A stretch of 64,000 nt of DNA, taken from positions 3,348,001 to 3,412,000 of the forward strand of contig NZ_AP019007.1 of assembly GCF_009176645.1 (NCBI RefSeq), written 5' to 3'. Under the pieces are notes generated by a model. That model was given only the letters and a program-made list of their open reading frames with translations, made no database searches and had not been told where the DNA came from. Below are positions 41,429 to 53,026 of this stretch, piece by piece; within the stretch, counting starts at the first letter, position 1; each line of letters begins with the position of its first letter. The position numbers and the translations under genes are program-made. Source of the DNA: Enterobacter oligotrophicus. GTDB taxonomy: Bacteria; Pseudomonadota; Gammaproteobacteria; Enterobacterales; Enterobacteriaceae.

Positions 41429-42628
41429 ATGAAGCATTTAACACTCCTTGGCTCAACCGGCTCGATCGGTTGCAGCACCCTCGACGTGGTTCGCCATAAT
41501 CCTGACAGCTACACCGTGACTGCTCTCGTGGCCGGAAAGAACGTGCAGCGCATGGTTGAGCAATGTCTGGAGTTTACGCCTCGCTTTGCGGTGATGGATG
41601 ATGAAGTGAGTGCTCGCCAGGTGAAAGCGTTGCTGCAGGAGAAGGGCTGCCGCACCGAGGTAATGAGCGGGCAGCAGGCGGCCTGTGACATGGCGGCACT
41701 GGCTGAAGTGGATCAGGTGATGGCGGCCATCGTCGGAGCCGCAGGGCTTCTGCCGACGCTTGCTGCTATTGATGCCGGTAAAACGGTATTACTGGCGAAT
41801 AAAGAGTCTCTGGTGACCTGCGGACGCCTGTTCATGGACGCGGTCAAACAGCGCGGAGCGCGTCTTTTGCCGGTAGATAGCGAACATAACGCGATTTTTC
41901 AGAGTTTACCGCAACCTTTTCAACAGAACCTGGGGTACGCTGACCTGGAGCAGAATGGCGTCGTGTCGATTCTGCTTACCGGGTCTGGTGGCCCGTTCCG
42001 TGAAACGCCACTGTCTGAACTGAGCGCAATGACGCCGGATCAGGCGTGCCGTCACCCGAACTGGTCGATGGGGCGTAAGATCTCCGTCGATTCAGCCACC
42101 ATGATGAACAAAGGTCTGGAATACATTGAAGCGCGCTGGCTGTTTAATGCGTCAGCGAAACAGATGGAAGTGCTGATCCACCCGCAATCGGTGATTCACT
42201 CTATGGTGCGCTATCAGGATGGCAGCGTGCTTGCACAACTGGGCGAACCGGATATGCGCACGCCAATCGCGCACGCCATGGCGTGGCCGAATCGCGTAAA
42301 ATCCGGCGTGAAACCGCTCGATTTTTGCAAGCTGAGTTCACTGACCTTTAGCGAACCTGACTACGACCGTTATCCGTGCCTGAAACTTGCGATGACGGCC
42401 TTTGATCAGGGGCAAGCGGCGACGACGGCACTCAATGCGGCCAATGAAATTACCGTTGAGGCATTTCTTCAACAGCAGATCCGCTTCACCGACATCGCTG
42501 CGCTGAATCTGTCGGTGCTGGAGATGATGGATTTGCGTGAACCACAAAGTGTGGAAGAGGTGCTGGCGGTGGATAAAGAGGCACGCATTGTTGCGCGGAA
42601 ACAGGTGACACGTCTCGCAAGCTGGTGA
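41429..42628 (+). CDS. dxr: 1-deoxy-D-xylulose 5-phosphate reductoisomerase
   Basis: Dxr (IspC) rearranges and reduces DXP to 2-C-methyl-D-erythritol 4-phosphate with NADPH, the committed step of the MEP isoprenoid pathway; it is the fosmidomycin target. From ATG 41429 it has 399 aa. The NADPH site is [15 protein letters not shown] (residues 7-21). Metal ligands are Asp and Glu in [11 protein letters not shown] and Glu in [14 protein letters not shown], and the flexible loop with [11 protein letters not shown] closes the active site. The frame opens upstream at 41393 inside the frr hairpin; the downstream ATG matches homologues. Confidence 0.98.
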   Translation: MKHLTLLGSTGSIGCSTLDVVRHNPDSYTVTALVAGKNVQRMVEQCLEFTPRFAVMDDEVSARQVKALLQEKGCRTEVMSGQQAACDMAALAEVDQVMAAIVGAAGLLPTLAAIDAGKTVLLANKESLVTCGRLFMDAVKQRGARLLPVDSEHNAIFQSLPQPFQQNLGYADLEQNGVVSILLTGSGGPFRETPLSELSAMTPDQACRHPNWSMGRKISVDSATMMNKGLEYIEARWLFNASAKQMEVLIHPQSVIHSMVRYQDGSVLAQLGEPDMRTPIAHAMAWPNRVKSGVKPLDFCKLSSLTFSEPDYDRYPCLKLAMTAFDQGQAATTALNAANEITVEAFLQQQIRFTDIAALNLSVLEMMDLREPQSVEEVLAVDKEARIVARKQVTRLASW

Positions 42629-42728
42629 TAAAGCAAGCACTAGTGGTCGTGCTATTTGTTAGCGTTGGGCTTCAGTGATATAGTCTGCGCCACCTGATCG
42701 CAGGTATTTGACTTTGTGTGGTCAGGTA

Positions 42729-42753
42729 AGCCGTGGTTTGACACGGCTTTTTT
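42729..42753 (+). terminator. Hairpin/T-run between dxr and ispU
   Basis: AGCCGTG (42729-42735) pairs with CACGGCT (42742-42748), followed by a run of Ts. It sits in the 186-bp gap, so ispU and the genes after it probably rely on a promoter downstream of it or on read-through. Confidence 0.8.
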
Positions 42754-42814
42754 ATGTATAGGCTTCAGTATTCCTGAGTACCGTTACATCCTTTTCAGGG
42801 ACTAAAAACGCGTT

Positions 42815-43573
42815 ATGTTGTCTGCGAATCAACCAATGAGCGAAAACTTGCCAGCACATGGCTGTCGCCATGTAGCAATCATCATGGATGGCAATGGCCG
42901 CTGGGCGAAAAGACAAGGGAAGATACGAGCCTTTGGGCATAAAGCTGGGGCGAAATCTGTGCGCCGCGCTGTTTCTTTTGCCGCCAATAACGGCATTGAT
43001 GCGTTAACGCTCTATGCTTTTAGCAGTGAAAACTGGAATCGACCTGCGCAGGAAGTGACGGCGCTGATGGAACTGTTTGTGTGGGCGCTCGACAGCGAAG
43101 TAAAAAGCCTGCACCGCCACAATGTCCGCCTGCGTATTATTGGCGAAACCAGTCGTTTTAACTCACGTTTGCAGGAACGAATTCGTAAAGCAGAAGCGCT
43201 GACGGAAAACAACACCGGTCTGACGCTCAATATCGCGGCGAATTACGGCGGACGCTGGGATATTATCCAGGGCGTTCGGCATCTGGCCGAACAGGTTCAG
43301 GAAGGGCTGTTGAGACCCGACCAGATTGATGAAGAGGCGCTGAGTCAGCAAATCTGCATGAATGAACTGGCACCTGTGGATTTGGTAATTAGGACAGGGG
43401 GAGAACACCGCATAAGTAACTTTTTGCTTTGGCAAATCGCCTACGCCGAACTTTACTTTACTGATGTTCTTTGGCCCGATTTTGATGAACAAGACTTTGA
43501 AGGTGCGCTGCATGCCTTTGCCAATCGAGAGCGTCGTTTCGGCGGCACCGAGCCAGGTGGCGACAACGCCTGA
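42815..43573 (+). CDS. ispU: Undecaprenyl diphosphate synthase
   Basis: IspU (UppS) extends farnesyl diphosphate with eight isopentenyl units to C55 undecaprenyl diphosphate, the lipid carrier for peptidoglycan and O-antigen. It has 252 aa. The cis-prenyltransferase motifs are present: HVAIIMDGNGRWAKRQG (about residues 19-35, catalytic Asp25/26), YAFSSENWNRP, and the C-terminal LVIRTGGEHRISNFLLWQ with DVLWPDF. It is 12 nt upstream of cdsA, and dxr, an earlier enzyme for its substrate, lies just upstream. Confidence 0.98.
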   Translation: MLSANQPMSENLPAHGCRHVAIIMDGNGRWAKRQGKIRAFGHKAGAKSVRRAVSFAANNGIDALTLYAFSSENWNRPAQEVTALMELFVWALDSEVKSLHRHNVRLRIIGETSRFNSRLQERIRKAEALTENNTGLTLNIAANYGGRWDIIQGVRHLAEQVQEGLLRPDQIDEEALSQQICMNELAPVDLVIRTGGEHRISNFLLWQIAYAELYFTDVLWPDFDEQDFEGALHAFANRERRFGGTEPGGDNA

Positions 43574-43585
43574 TGGGGGTAGCTT

Positions 43586-44443
43586 TTGCTGAAGTATCGC
43601 CTGATTTCCGCTTTTGTATTAATACCCATTGTCATAGCGGCGCTGTTTTTACTGCCCCCGGTGGGATTTGCTATCGTTACGCTGGTGGTGTGTATGCTTG
43701 CCGCGTGGGAATGGGGACAGCTTAGCGGCTTTACGTCGCGCACACAGCGGGTATGGCTGGCGGTACTCTGTGGCTTTTTACTGGCCCTGATGCTGTTTAC
43801 CTTGCCTGAATATCACCATGATATTCACCAGCCGTTGGTTGCAGGCTCCTTATGGATCTCGCTGGTCTGGTGGGTTGTCGCGCTTTTGCTGGTGCTTTTT
43901 TATCCAGGTTCTGCGGCGATATGGCGTAATTCAAAAGTGTTGCGCCTTATTTTTGGCCTGCTCACAATTGTTCCTTTTTTCTGGGGTATGCTCGCGCTAC
44001 GCGCCTGGCACTACGACGATAACCATTACAGCGGTGCGTTATGGCTGCTTTATGTGATGATTCTCGTCTGGGGGGCTGACTCAGGGGCCTATATGTTTGG
44101 TAAACTGTTCGGCAAACATAAACTGGCACCGAAGGTTTCTCCGGGCAAAACCTGGCAAGGGTTCATTGGTGGCCTGTTTACGGCGGCGATCATCTCCTGG
44201 GGCTATGGCGTCTGGGCGAATCTTGAGGTTGCTCCGTCAACGCTGCTGGTATGCTCGATTTTCGCTGCGCTGGCATCGGTACTGGGTGATTTAACCGAGA
44301 GTATGTTTAAGCGTGAAGCAGGGATTAAAGACAGTGGTCACCTTATTCCAGGGCACGGCGGAATACTGGATCGCATTGACAGCCTGACAGCGGCTGTTCC
44401 AGTGTTTGCTTGTCTGCTTTTACTGGTATTCGGGACGATTTAA
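43586..44443 (+). CDS. cdsA: Phosphatidate cytidylyltransferase (CDP-diglyceride synthase)
   Basis: CdsA converts phosphatidic acid and CTP to CDP-diacylglycerol, the branch point for all membrane phospholipids. It is an inner-membrane enzyme with about eight hydrophobic segments and 285 aa. The family signature [20 protein letters not shown] (about residues 236-255) is complete, with its conserved Asp and His. The start is TTG 43586 after a GGGGGT run; E. coli cdsA also starts with TTG. It follows ispU by 12 nt and precedes rseP by 11 nt, so the three are probably co-transcribed. Confidence 0.97.
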   Translation: MLKYRLISAFVLIPIVIAALFLLPPVGFAIVTLVVCMLAAWEWGQLSGFTSRTQRVWLAVLCGFLLALMLFTLPEYHHDIHQPLVAGSLWISLVWWVVALLLVLFYPGSAAIWRNSKVLRLIFGLLTIVPFFWGMLALRAWHYDDNHYSGALWLLYVMILVWGADSGAYMFGKLFGKHKLAPKVSPGKTWQGFIGGLFTAAIISWGYGVWANLEVAPSTLLVCSIFAALASVLGDLTESMFKREAGIKDSGHLIPGHGGILDRIDSLTAAVPVFACLLLLVFGTI

Positions 44444-44454
44444 CGGAAGGTTTT

Positions 44455-45807
44455 ATGCTGAGCATTCTCTGGAATCTGGCGGCGTTCATTGTTGCACTGG
44501 GTGTACTGATTACCGTGCATGAATTTGGCCATTTCTGGGTTGCCCGGCGTTGCGGTGTGCGGGTGGAGCGATTTTCCATCGGTTTTGGTAAGTCGCTCTG
44601 GACGCGCACCGACAAGCATGGCACCGAGTTTGTCATTGCCCTGATACCGCTGGGCGGCTATGTCAAAATGCTCGATGAGCGCGTCGAGCCAGTCGCCCCG
44701 GAACTCCGACACAGTGCGTTTAACAACAAAACGGTTGGACAACGTGCTGCTATCATTGCTGCCGGCCCGGTAGCCAATTTCATTTTCGCTATCTTTGCCT
44801 ACTGGCTGGTGTTTATCATCGGCGTGCCTGGCGTACGCCCGGTTGTGGGTGAAATTACCCCTGACTCCATCGCGGCAAGTGCGCAAATTACACCGGGAAT
44901 GGAACTTAAAGCGATTGATGGTATCGAAACCCCTGATTGGGATGCCGTGCGATTGCAACTGGTCGCTAAAATCGGCGATGAGCAGACGACTGTCAGCGTG
45001 TCGCCGTTTGGATCTGACCAGCGGCAGGAAAAAGTGCTGGATTTACGTCACTGGAGTTTCGAGCCTGACAAAGAGGACCCTGTTTCTGCACTGGGGATTC
45101 GACCGCGCGGTGCGCAGATCGAACCGGTGCTCGCCGAAGTACAGGCAAATTCGGCGGCGAGCAAAGCAGGTTTGCAAGCAGGCGACAGGATCGTTAAAGT
45201 CGATGGTCAGCCATTAACACAGTGGATGACCTTTGTTACTCTGGTGCGCGATAATCCGGGTACGTCACTCGCGCTGGAAGTGGAACGGCAGGGGAGCCCG
45301 CTCTCGCTGACGCTGATACCGGATACCAAATCGGGCAGCGGCAAGGCGGAAGGGTTTGCAGGTGTAGTGCCGAAAGTGATCCCTCTGCCTGATGAGTACA
45401 AGACAATACGCCAGTATGGGCCGTTTAGCGCCATCCTTGAAGCCACGGATAAAACATGGCAACTGATGAAGCTAACGGTCAACATGTTGGGGAAATTGAT
45501 AACCGGTGATGTGAAACTGAACAACCTCAGTGGGCCTATCTCGATTGCTCAGGGGGCTGGGATGTCAGCGGAATTCGGGGTGATTTACTATCTCATGTTC
45601 CTCGCGCTGATTAGCGTGAACCTGGGGATAATCAACCTGTTCCCGCTTCCCGTATTAGACGGGGGCCATCTGCTGTTTTTAGCGATTGAAAAGCTAAAAG
45701 GCGGACCGGTATCCGAGCGAGTTCAAGACTTTAGTTATCGCATCGGCTCGATTTTGCTGGTGCTGTTAATGGGGCTTGCACTTTTCAATGATTTCTCTCG
45801 GTTGTAA
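44455..45807 (+). CDS. rseP: Site-2 protease RseP (intramembrane zinc metalloprotease)
   Basis: RseP cleaves the anti-sigma factor RseA within the membrane after DegS, releasing sigma-E for envelope stress; it also clears signal peptides. It has 450 aa from ATG 44455. The zinc motif HEFGH is at residues 22-26 in the first helix. Two PDZ domains lie between helices, and the second active-site motif [13 protein letters not shown], with the third zinc ligand Asp, is near residues 394-406. It precedes bamA, whose substrates it guards; degP upstream is a sigma-E target. Confidence 0.98.
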   Translation: MLSILWNLAAFIVALGVLITVHEFGHFWVARRCGVRVERFSIGFGKSLWTRTDKHGTEFVIALIPLGGYVKMLDERVEPVAPELRHSAFNNKTVGQRAAIIAAGPVANFIFAIFAYWLVFIIGVPGVRPVVGEITPDSIAASAQITPGMELKAIDGIETPDWDAVRLQLVAKIGDEQTTVSVSPFGSDQRQEKVLDLRHWSFEPDKEDPVSALGIRPRGAQIEPVLAEVQANSAASKAGLQAGDRIVKVDGQPLTQWMTFVTLVRDNPGTSLALEVERQGSPLSLTLIPDTKSGSGKAEGFAGVVPKVIPLPDEYKTIRQYGPFSAILEATDKTWQLMKLTVNMLGKLITGDVKLNNLSGPISIAQGAGMSAEFGVIYYLMFLALISVNLGIINLFPLPVLDGGHLLFLAIEKLKGGPVSERVQDFSYRIGSILLVLLMGLALFNDFSRL

Positions 45808-45820
45808 GAGAGTTAGTTAG

Positions 45821-48250
<2,430 letters not shown>

Positions 48251-48372
48251 TAATCCGCTGCAATGGAATGCGTTGGCAGTGTAGCGCTGACAACCGGCGA
48301 TCGGTAATACGGTCGCCTTGCCACGCAAAGAACGGTACTTTCGGGTGCCAATGGGATGGTAAGGAGTTAATT

Positions 48373-48867
48373 GTGAAAAAGTGGTTATTAGCTGCAGGTC
48401 TCGGTTTAGCGATGGCAACTTCTGCTCAGGCAGCAGACAAAATTGCAATCGTCAACATGGGTAATTTGTTCCAGCAGGTTGCACAGAAAACCGGTGTTTC
48501 TGCGACACTGGAAAACGAATTCAAAGGCCGTGCTGGCGAACTGCAGCGTATGGAAGGTGATCTCCAGACTAAAATGCAGCGTCTGCAGCGTGATGGTTCT
48601 ACGATGAAAGCGAGCGAGCGCAGCAAACTGGAAAAAGACGTCATGGCTCAGCGCCAGACCTTCTCCCAGAAAGCGCAGGCTTTCGAGCAGGATCGTCAGC
48701 GTCGTTCTAACGAAGAGCGCGGTAAACTGGTCACTCGCATTCAGTCTGCTGTTAAAGCAGTCGCTGCCGATCAGAGTATCGATCTGGTTGTTGATGCGAA
48801 CGCCGTTGCTTTCAACAGCAGCGATGTTAAAGACATCACCGCTGATGTTCTGAAACAGGTTAAATAA
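48373..48867 (+). CDS. skp: Periplasmic chaperone Skp (OmpH/HlpA)
   Basis: Skp is a trimeric jellyfish-shaped chaperone that carries unfolded outer-membrane proteins through the periplasm to BamA. From GTG 48373 after AAGGAG it has 164 aa. The signal peptide [20 protein letters not shown] is cut before ADKIAIV. The long coiled-coil arms span about residues 40-115. The segment [16 protein letters not shown] is about three residues longer than in E. coli Skp, at the distal end of an arm. It ends 3 nt before lpxD. The earlier ATG at 48268 is unsupported. Confidence 0.97.
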   Translation: MKKWLLAAGLGLAMATSAQAADKIAIVNMGNLFQQVAQKTGVSATLENEFKGRAGELQRMEGDLQTKMQRLQRDGSTMKASERSKLEKDVMAQRQTFSQKAQAFEQDRQRRSNEERGKLVTRIQSAVKAVAADQSIDLVVDANAVAFNSSDVKDITADVLKQVK

Positions 48868-48870
48868 GTA

Positions 48871-49896
48871 ATGCCTTCAATTCGACTGGCTGATTTAGCT
48901 CAGCAGTTGGATGCAGAATTACACGGTGATGGCGATATCGTCATCACCGCTGTTGCGTCCATGCAATCTGCTAAAGCTGGCAACATTACCTTCATGGTAA
49001 GCCCTAAGTACCGTGAACACCTGGCTCAATGCCAGGCGTCTGCCGTTGTGCTGACGCAGGACGATCTTCCGTTTGCCACTAGCGCTGCACTGGTAGTGAA
49101 AAATCCCTACCTGACGTATGCACGCATGGCCCAAATTCTTGATACCACGCCGCAGCCCGCGCAGAACATTGCAGCCAGTGCTGCAATCGATCCGACGGCG
49201 ACGCTGGGTAACAACGTGGCAGTTGGCGCAAACGCCGTTATTGAATCTGGCGTAGCGCTGGGTGACAACGTGGTGATTGGCCCTGGCTGCTTTGTTGGGA
49301 AAAATACAAAAATTGGCGCAGGAACCCGTTTGTGGGCCAATGTGTCCGTTTATCATGACGTTGAGATCGGTGAAAATTGCCTCGTGCAGTCCAGCACGGT
49401 GATTGGTTCTGACGGGTTTGGTTACGCGCACGATCGTGGAAACTGGGTTAAGATCCCCCAGCTTGGCCGCGTGATCATCGGCGATCGCGTTGAGATCGGT
49501 GCCTGTACGACTATCGACCGTGGTGCGCTTGACGACACCATTATTGGTAATGGTGTTATCATCGATAACCAGTGCCAGATTGCACATAACGTTGTGATTG
49601 GCGACAATACCGCAGTTGCGGGCGGCGTTATCATGGCAGGCAGCCTGAAAATTGGCCGTTACTGCATGATTGGCGGTGCCAGCGTGATCAATGGCCATAT
49701 GGAAATATGCGACAAAGTCACGGTAACGGGAATGGGCATGGTGATGCGTCCTATCACCGAGCCGGGCGTCTATTCCTCTGGTATCCCGCTGCAACCGAAC
49801 AAGGTATGGCGTAAAACAGCTGCTCTGGTGATGAATATTGATGATATGAGCAAGCGACTCAAAGCGATTGAGCGCAAGATCGATCAACAAGACTAA
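48871..49896 (+). CDS. lpxD: UDP-3-O-(3-hydroxymyristoyl)glucosamine N-acyltransferase
   Basis: LpxD adds the second 3-hydroxymyristoyl chain, to the amine of UDP-3-O-acyl-glucosamine, the third step of lipid A synthesis. It has 341 aa, the E. coli length. The N-terminal UDP-binding domain is followed by a left-handed beta-helix of hexapeptide repeats from about residue 105 and a C-terminal ACP-binding helix. The catalytic base His239 is in [14 protein letters not shown], with the family [14 protein letters not shown] segment just before it. It starts 3 nt after skp and precedes fabZ, which shares the 3-hydroxymyristoyl-ACP pool. Confidence 0.98.
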   Translation: MPSIRLADLAQQLDAELHGDGDIVITAVASMQSAKAGNITFMVSPKYREHLAQCQASAVVLTQDDLPFATSAALVVKNPYLTYARMAQILDTTPQPAQNIAASAAIDPTATLGNNVAVGANAVIESGVALGDNVVIGPGCFVGKNTKIGAGTRLWANVSVYHDVEIGENCLVQSSTVIGSDGFGYAHDRGNWVKIPQLGRVIIGDRVEIGACTTIDRGALDDTIIGNGVIIDNQCQIAHNVVIGDNTAVAGGVIMAGSLKIGRYCMIGGASVINGHMEICDKVTVTGMGMVMRPITEPGVYSSGIPLQPNKVWRKTAALVMNIDDMSKRLKAIERKIDQQD

Positions 49897-49925
49897 GCGT
49901 TCATCCGTTTAACGCTATTTTTCCC

Positions 49926-49957
49926 GGCCTGTCGGCTTTCTTACAAACCGGCAGGCC
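49926..49957. repeat. Strong hairpin between lpxD and fabZ
   Basis: GGCCTGTCGG (49926-49935) pairs with CCGGCAGGCC (49948-49957) over ten positions with one G-T wobble. It has no T-run, so it is a stable mRNA hairpin rather than a clean terminator. It lies 43 nt before the fabZ TTG start. Confidence 0.6.
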
Positions 49958-49999
49958 GTGTTATTATTGCTATTTAGTACATTTGACAGGAAGAGTATT

Positions 50000-50455
50000 T
50001 TGACTACTGACACTCATACTCTGCATATTGAAGAGATTTTAGAGCTTCTGCCGCACCGCTACCCGTTTTTGCTGGTAGACCGTGTGCTGGATTTTGAAGA
50101 AGGTCGTTTTCTGCGCGCAGTGAAAAATGTCTCCGTTAACGAGCCATTCTTCCAGGGACACTTCCCTGGTAAGCCTATCTTCCCTGGTGTATTGATCCTG
50201 GAAGCGATGGCACAGGCAACCGGTATTCTTGCGTTTAAAAGCGTGGGTAAACTGGAGCCGGGTGAACTGTATTACTTCGCGGGTATCGATGAAGCGCGTT
50301 TCAAGCGCCCGGTCGTACCTGGTGATCAGATGATCATGGAAGTCACTTTTGAAAAAACGCGCCGCGGCCTGACTCGCTTCAAAGGTGTTGCTCTGGTTGA
50401 CGGTAAAGTTGTTTGCGAAGCGACAATGATGTGTGCTCGTAGCCGGGAGGCCTGA
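50000..50455 (+). CDS. fabZ: 3-hydroxyacyl-ACP dehydratase FabZ
   Basis: FabZ removes water from 3-hydroxyacyl-ACP in fatty-acid elongation and competes with LpxA/LpxD for 3-hydroxymyristoyl-ACP, balancing phospholipid and lipid A. It has 151 aa. The hot-dog fold active-site residues His54 ([12 protein letters not shown]) and Glu68 (LILEAMAQ) are present. The start is TTG 50000 after CAGGAAGAG, giving TTDTHTL, the family N-terminus and the start used in E. coli. The open frame to 49958 is not supported. It is 3 nt before lpxA. Confidence 0.97.
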   Translation: MTTDTHTLHIEEILELLPHRYPFLLVDRVLDFEEGRFLRAVKNVSVNEPFFQGHFPGKPIFPGVLILEAMAQATGILAFKSVGKLEPGELYYFAGIDEARFKRPVVPGDQMIMEVTFEKTRRGLTRFKGVALVDGKVVCEATMMCARSREA

Positions 50456-50458
50456 TAC

Positions 50459-51247
50459 GTGATTGATAAATCCGCCTTTATTCATCCTACCGCTATTGTG
50501 GAAACCGGTGCCATCATTGGTGCCAACGTTCACATTGGCCCGTTTTGTATTGTTGGACCCAATGTCGAAATTGGTGAGGGTACAGTGCTGAAATCTCACG
50601 TTGTGGTGAATGGTCACACGACCATTGGCTGCAACAACGAGATCTATCAGTTCGCCTCCATCGGCGAAGTAAACCAGGATCTGAAATATGCTGGTGAGTC
50701 GACCCGTGTGGAAATCGGCGATCGTAACCGCATTCGCGAAAGCGTCACCATTCATCGTGGAACAGTACAGGGCGGTGGATTGACAAAGGTGGGGAGCGAC
50801 AACCTGTTTATGGTTAATGCGCATATCGCGCATGACTGTACCGTCGGTAGCCGCTGTATTCTTGCCAACAACGCAACGCTGGCGGGACACGTATCGGTTG
50901 ATGATTTCGCAATTATTGGCGGCATGACCGCGGTTCATCAGTTCTGCATCATTGGTGCGCACGTGATGGTCGGCGGCTGCTCCGGTGTGGCACAGGATGT
51001 CCCACCGTTTGTGATTGCGCAGGGCAACCATGCCACGCCGTTTGGTGTGAATATCGAAGGACTCAAGCGTCGTGGCTTTAGCCGCGAAGCGATTACAGCG
51101 ATCCGTAACGCGTACAAACTGCTGTACCGTAGCGGTAAAACGCTGGAAGAGGCGAAGCCGGAAATTGCCGAGCTGGCGAATAAGCACCCTGAGGTGAACG
51201 CGTTCATGGAATTCTTTGAACGTTCAACGCGTGGTCTGATTCGTTAA
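50459..51247 (+). CDS. lpxA: UDP-N-acetylglucosamine acyltransferase
   Basis: LpxA transfers 3-hydroxymyristate to UDP-GlcNAc, the first step of lipid A synthesis. It has 262 aa from GTG 50459, 3 nt after fabZ. The left-handed beta-helix repeats fill the first two-thirds. Catalytic His125 ([12 protein letters not shown]) and substrate-contacting His122 are visible. Gly173 in MVGGCSGV acts as the C14 hydrocarbon ruler, so the acyl chain should be 3-hydroxymyristate, as in E. coli. The C-terminal helical ACP-binding domain follows. It shares one base with lpxB. Confidence 0.98.
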   Translation: MIDKSAFIHPTAIVETGAIIGANVHIGPFCIVGPNVEIGEGTVLKSHVVVNGHTTIGCNNEIYQFASIGEVNQDLKYAGESTRVEIGDRNRIRESVTIHRGTVQGGGLTKVGSDNLFMVNAHIAHDCTVGSRCILANNATLAGHVSVDDFAIIGGMTAVHQFCIIGAHVMVGGCSGVAQDVPPFVIAQGNHATPFGVNIEGLKRRGFSREAITAIRNAYKLLYRSGKTLEEAKPEIAELANKHPEVNAFMEFFERSTRGLIR

Positions 51248-52395
51248 TGGTCGACAGTCGTCCGCTTACGATAGCCCTGGTCGCCGGAGAAACCTCCGGC
51301 GATATTCTTGGTGCAGGTCTTATCCGTGCGCTTAAGGCCCGTGTACCCAACGCCCGCTTTGTCGGCGTTGCTGGCCCGTTGATGCAGGCCGAAGGCTGTG
51401 AAGCCTGGTATGAAATGGAAGAGTTGGCCGTGATGGGCATCGTAGAGGTGTTAGGTCGCCTGCGTCGCTTGCTGCATATTCGTGCCGATCTCACCCGCCG
51501 TTTTACCGAACTCAAACCCGATGTCTTTGTCGGCATTGATGCGCCTGATTTCAATATTACCCTTGAAGGGAATCTGAAAAAGCAGGGCATCAAAACGATT
51601 CATTACGTCAGTCCGTCCGTCTGGGCGTGGCGACAGAAACGCGTTTTCAAAATCGGACGGTCGACCAATCTGGTGCTGGCTTTCCTGCCTTTCGAAAAAG
51701 CGTTTTACGATAAATTCAATGTTCCGTGCCGTTTTATCGGTCATACCATGGCGGATGCCATGCCACTGGACCCGGATAAAAACGCGGCGCGTGATGTGCT
51801 GGGCATTCCCCATGATGCACATTGTCTGGCGTTACTGCCAGGCAGTCGTGGTGCGGAAGTCGAAATGCTCAGTGCGGATTTCCTGAAAACGGCGCACATT
51901 CTTCGCCAGACTTACCCTGATCTCGAAGTGGTCGTGCCGCTGGTGAATGCCAAACGTCGCGAGCAGTTTGAACGCATCAAAGCGGAAGTGGCACCGGATC
52001 TCCATGTCCACCTGCTGGACGGGAAGGGACGTGAGGCGATGGTTGCGAGCGATGCCGCACTGCTGGCCTCCGGTACGGCCGCGCTGGAGTGCATGCTGGC
52101 GAAATGCCCGATGGTGGTCGGTTACCGTATGAAGCCGTTCACCTTCTGGCTGGCAAAACGTCTGGTAAAAACGGACTACGTTTCACTGCCAAACCTGCTT
52201 GCCGGGCGTGAGCTGGTGAAAGAGCTTCTGCAGGATGAGTGTCAGCCGCAGGCATTGGCCGAAGCGTTGTTGCCGCTGCTGGCAAACGGTAAAACCAGCC
52301 ACCAGATGCATGATACCTTCCGCGAACTGCATCAGCAGATCCGCTGTAATGCCGATGAGCAAGCGGCGGACGCGGTGCTGGAGCTAGCAAAATGA
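51247..52395 (+). CDS. lpxB: Lipid-A-disaccharide synthase
   Basis: LpxB condenses UDP-2,3-diacylglucosamine with lipid X to form the lipid A disaccharide at the inner face of the cytoplasmic membrane. It has 382 aa and belongs to glycosyltransferase family 19. Conserved segments are [15 protein letters not shown] near the N-terminus, [27 protein letters not shown], and [10 protein letters not shown] near residue 200, with a C-terminal [20 protein letters not shown]. The ATG shares one base with the lpxA stop and overlaps rnhB by 4 nt, indicating tight coupling. Confidence 0.98.
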   Translation: MVDSRPLTIALVAGETSGDILGAGLIRALKARVPNARFVGVAGPLMQAEGCEAWYEMEELAVMGIVEVLGRLRRLLHIRADLTRRFTELKPDVFVGIDAPDFNITLEGNLKKQGIKTIHYVSPSVWAWRQKRVFKIGRSTNLVLAFLPFEKAFYDKFNVPCRFIGHTMADAMPLDPDKNAARDVLGIPHDAHCLALLPGSRGAEVEMLSADFLKTAHILRQTYPDLEVVVPLVNAKRREQFERIKAEVAPDLHVHLLDGKGREAMVASDAALLASGTAALECMLAKCPMVVGYRMKPFTFWLAKRLVKTDYVSLPNLLAGRELVKELLQDECQPQALAEALLPLLANGKTSHQMHDTFRELHQQIRCNADEQAADAVLELAK

Positions 52396-52988
52396 TGGAA
52401 TTTGTTTATCCCCACACGCATCTCGTGGCGGGAGTGGATGAAGTCGGGCGTGGTCCGCTGGTCGGCGCTGTGGTGACCGCCGCGGTGATCCTCGATCCTG
52501 CTCGTCCGATTATTGGTTTGAATGATTCTAAAAAACTGTCTGAAAAGCGCCGACTGGCGCTGTTTGACGAAATTACAGAAAAGGCACTGGCCTGGAGTCT
52601 GGGGCGTGCAGAGCCGCATGAAATTGACGAGTTGAACATTCTGCATGCTACCATGCTGGCGATGCAGCGTGCTGTGGCGGGTTTGAAGATTGCGCCTGAG
52701 TATGTTTTGATCGACGGCAACCGCTGTCCGGCACTGCCCATGCCTTCTATGGCGGTTGTCAAAGGTGATAGCCGGGTTGCCGAAATCAGTGCGGCATCAA
52801 TCATTGCCAAAGTGACACGCGATGCCGAAATGGCCGCGTTGGACCTCACTTATCCTGCGTATGGTTTCGCCCAGCACAAGGGATATCCAACGGCTTTCCA
52901 TCTGGAAAAGCTGGCTGAACATGGCGCAACCGAACATCACCGACGCAGTTTTGGCCCGGTGAAACGCGCGCTGGGACGGGTGTCCTGA
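52392..52988 (+). CDS. rnhB: Ribonuclease HII
   Basis: RNase HII cuts RNA in RNA-DNA hybrids and starts removal of single ribonucleotides misincorporated by DNA polymerase. It has 198 aa, the E. coli length. Catalytic acids are Asp16-Glu17 ([12 protein letters not shown]), Asp108 (LIDGNRCP) and a later Asp in VTRDAEMA. The ATG-ATG start at 52392 overlaps the lpxB stop by 4 nt, and dnaE starts 38 nt downstream, so it is in the same operon as the replicative polymerase. Confidence 0.98.
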   Translation: MMEFVYPHTHLVAGVDEVGRGPLVGAVVTAAVILDPARPIIGLNDSKKLSEKRRLALFDEITEKALAWSLGRAEPHEIDELNILHATMLAMQRAVAGLKIAPEYVLIDGNRCPALPMPSMAVVKGDSRVAEISAASIIAKVTRDAEMAALDLTYPAYGFAQHKGYPTAFHLEKLAEHGATEHHRRSFGPVKRALGRVS

Positions 52989-53026
52989 ATCAATACGCAA
53001 GCAATTAAGTAACGCGGAATCTGAAG

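Noticed and set aside
50039..51187. A 382-codon open frame antisense to fabZ and lpxA
   Set aside because: It crosses two well-supported genes and has no independent support.
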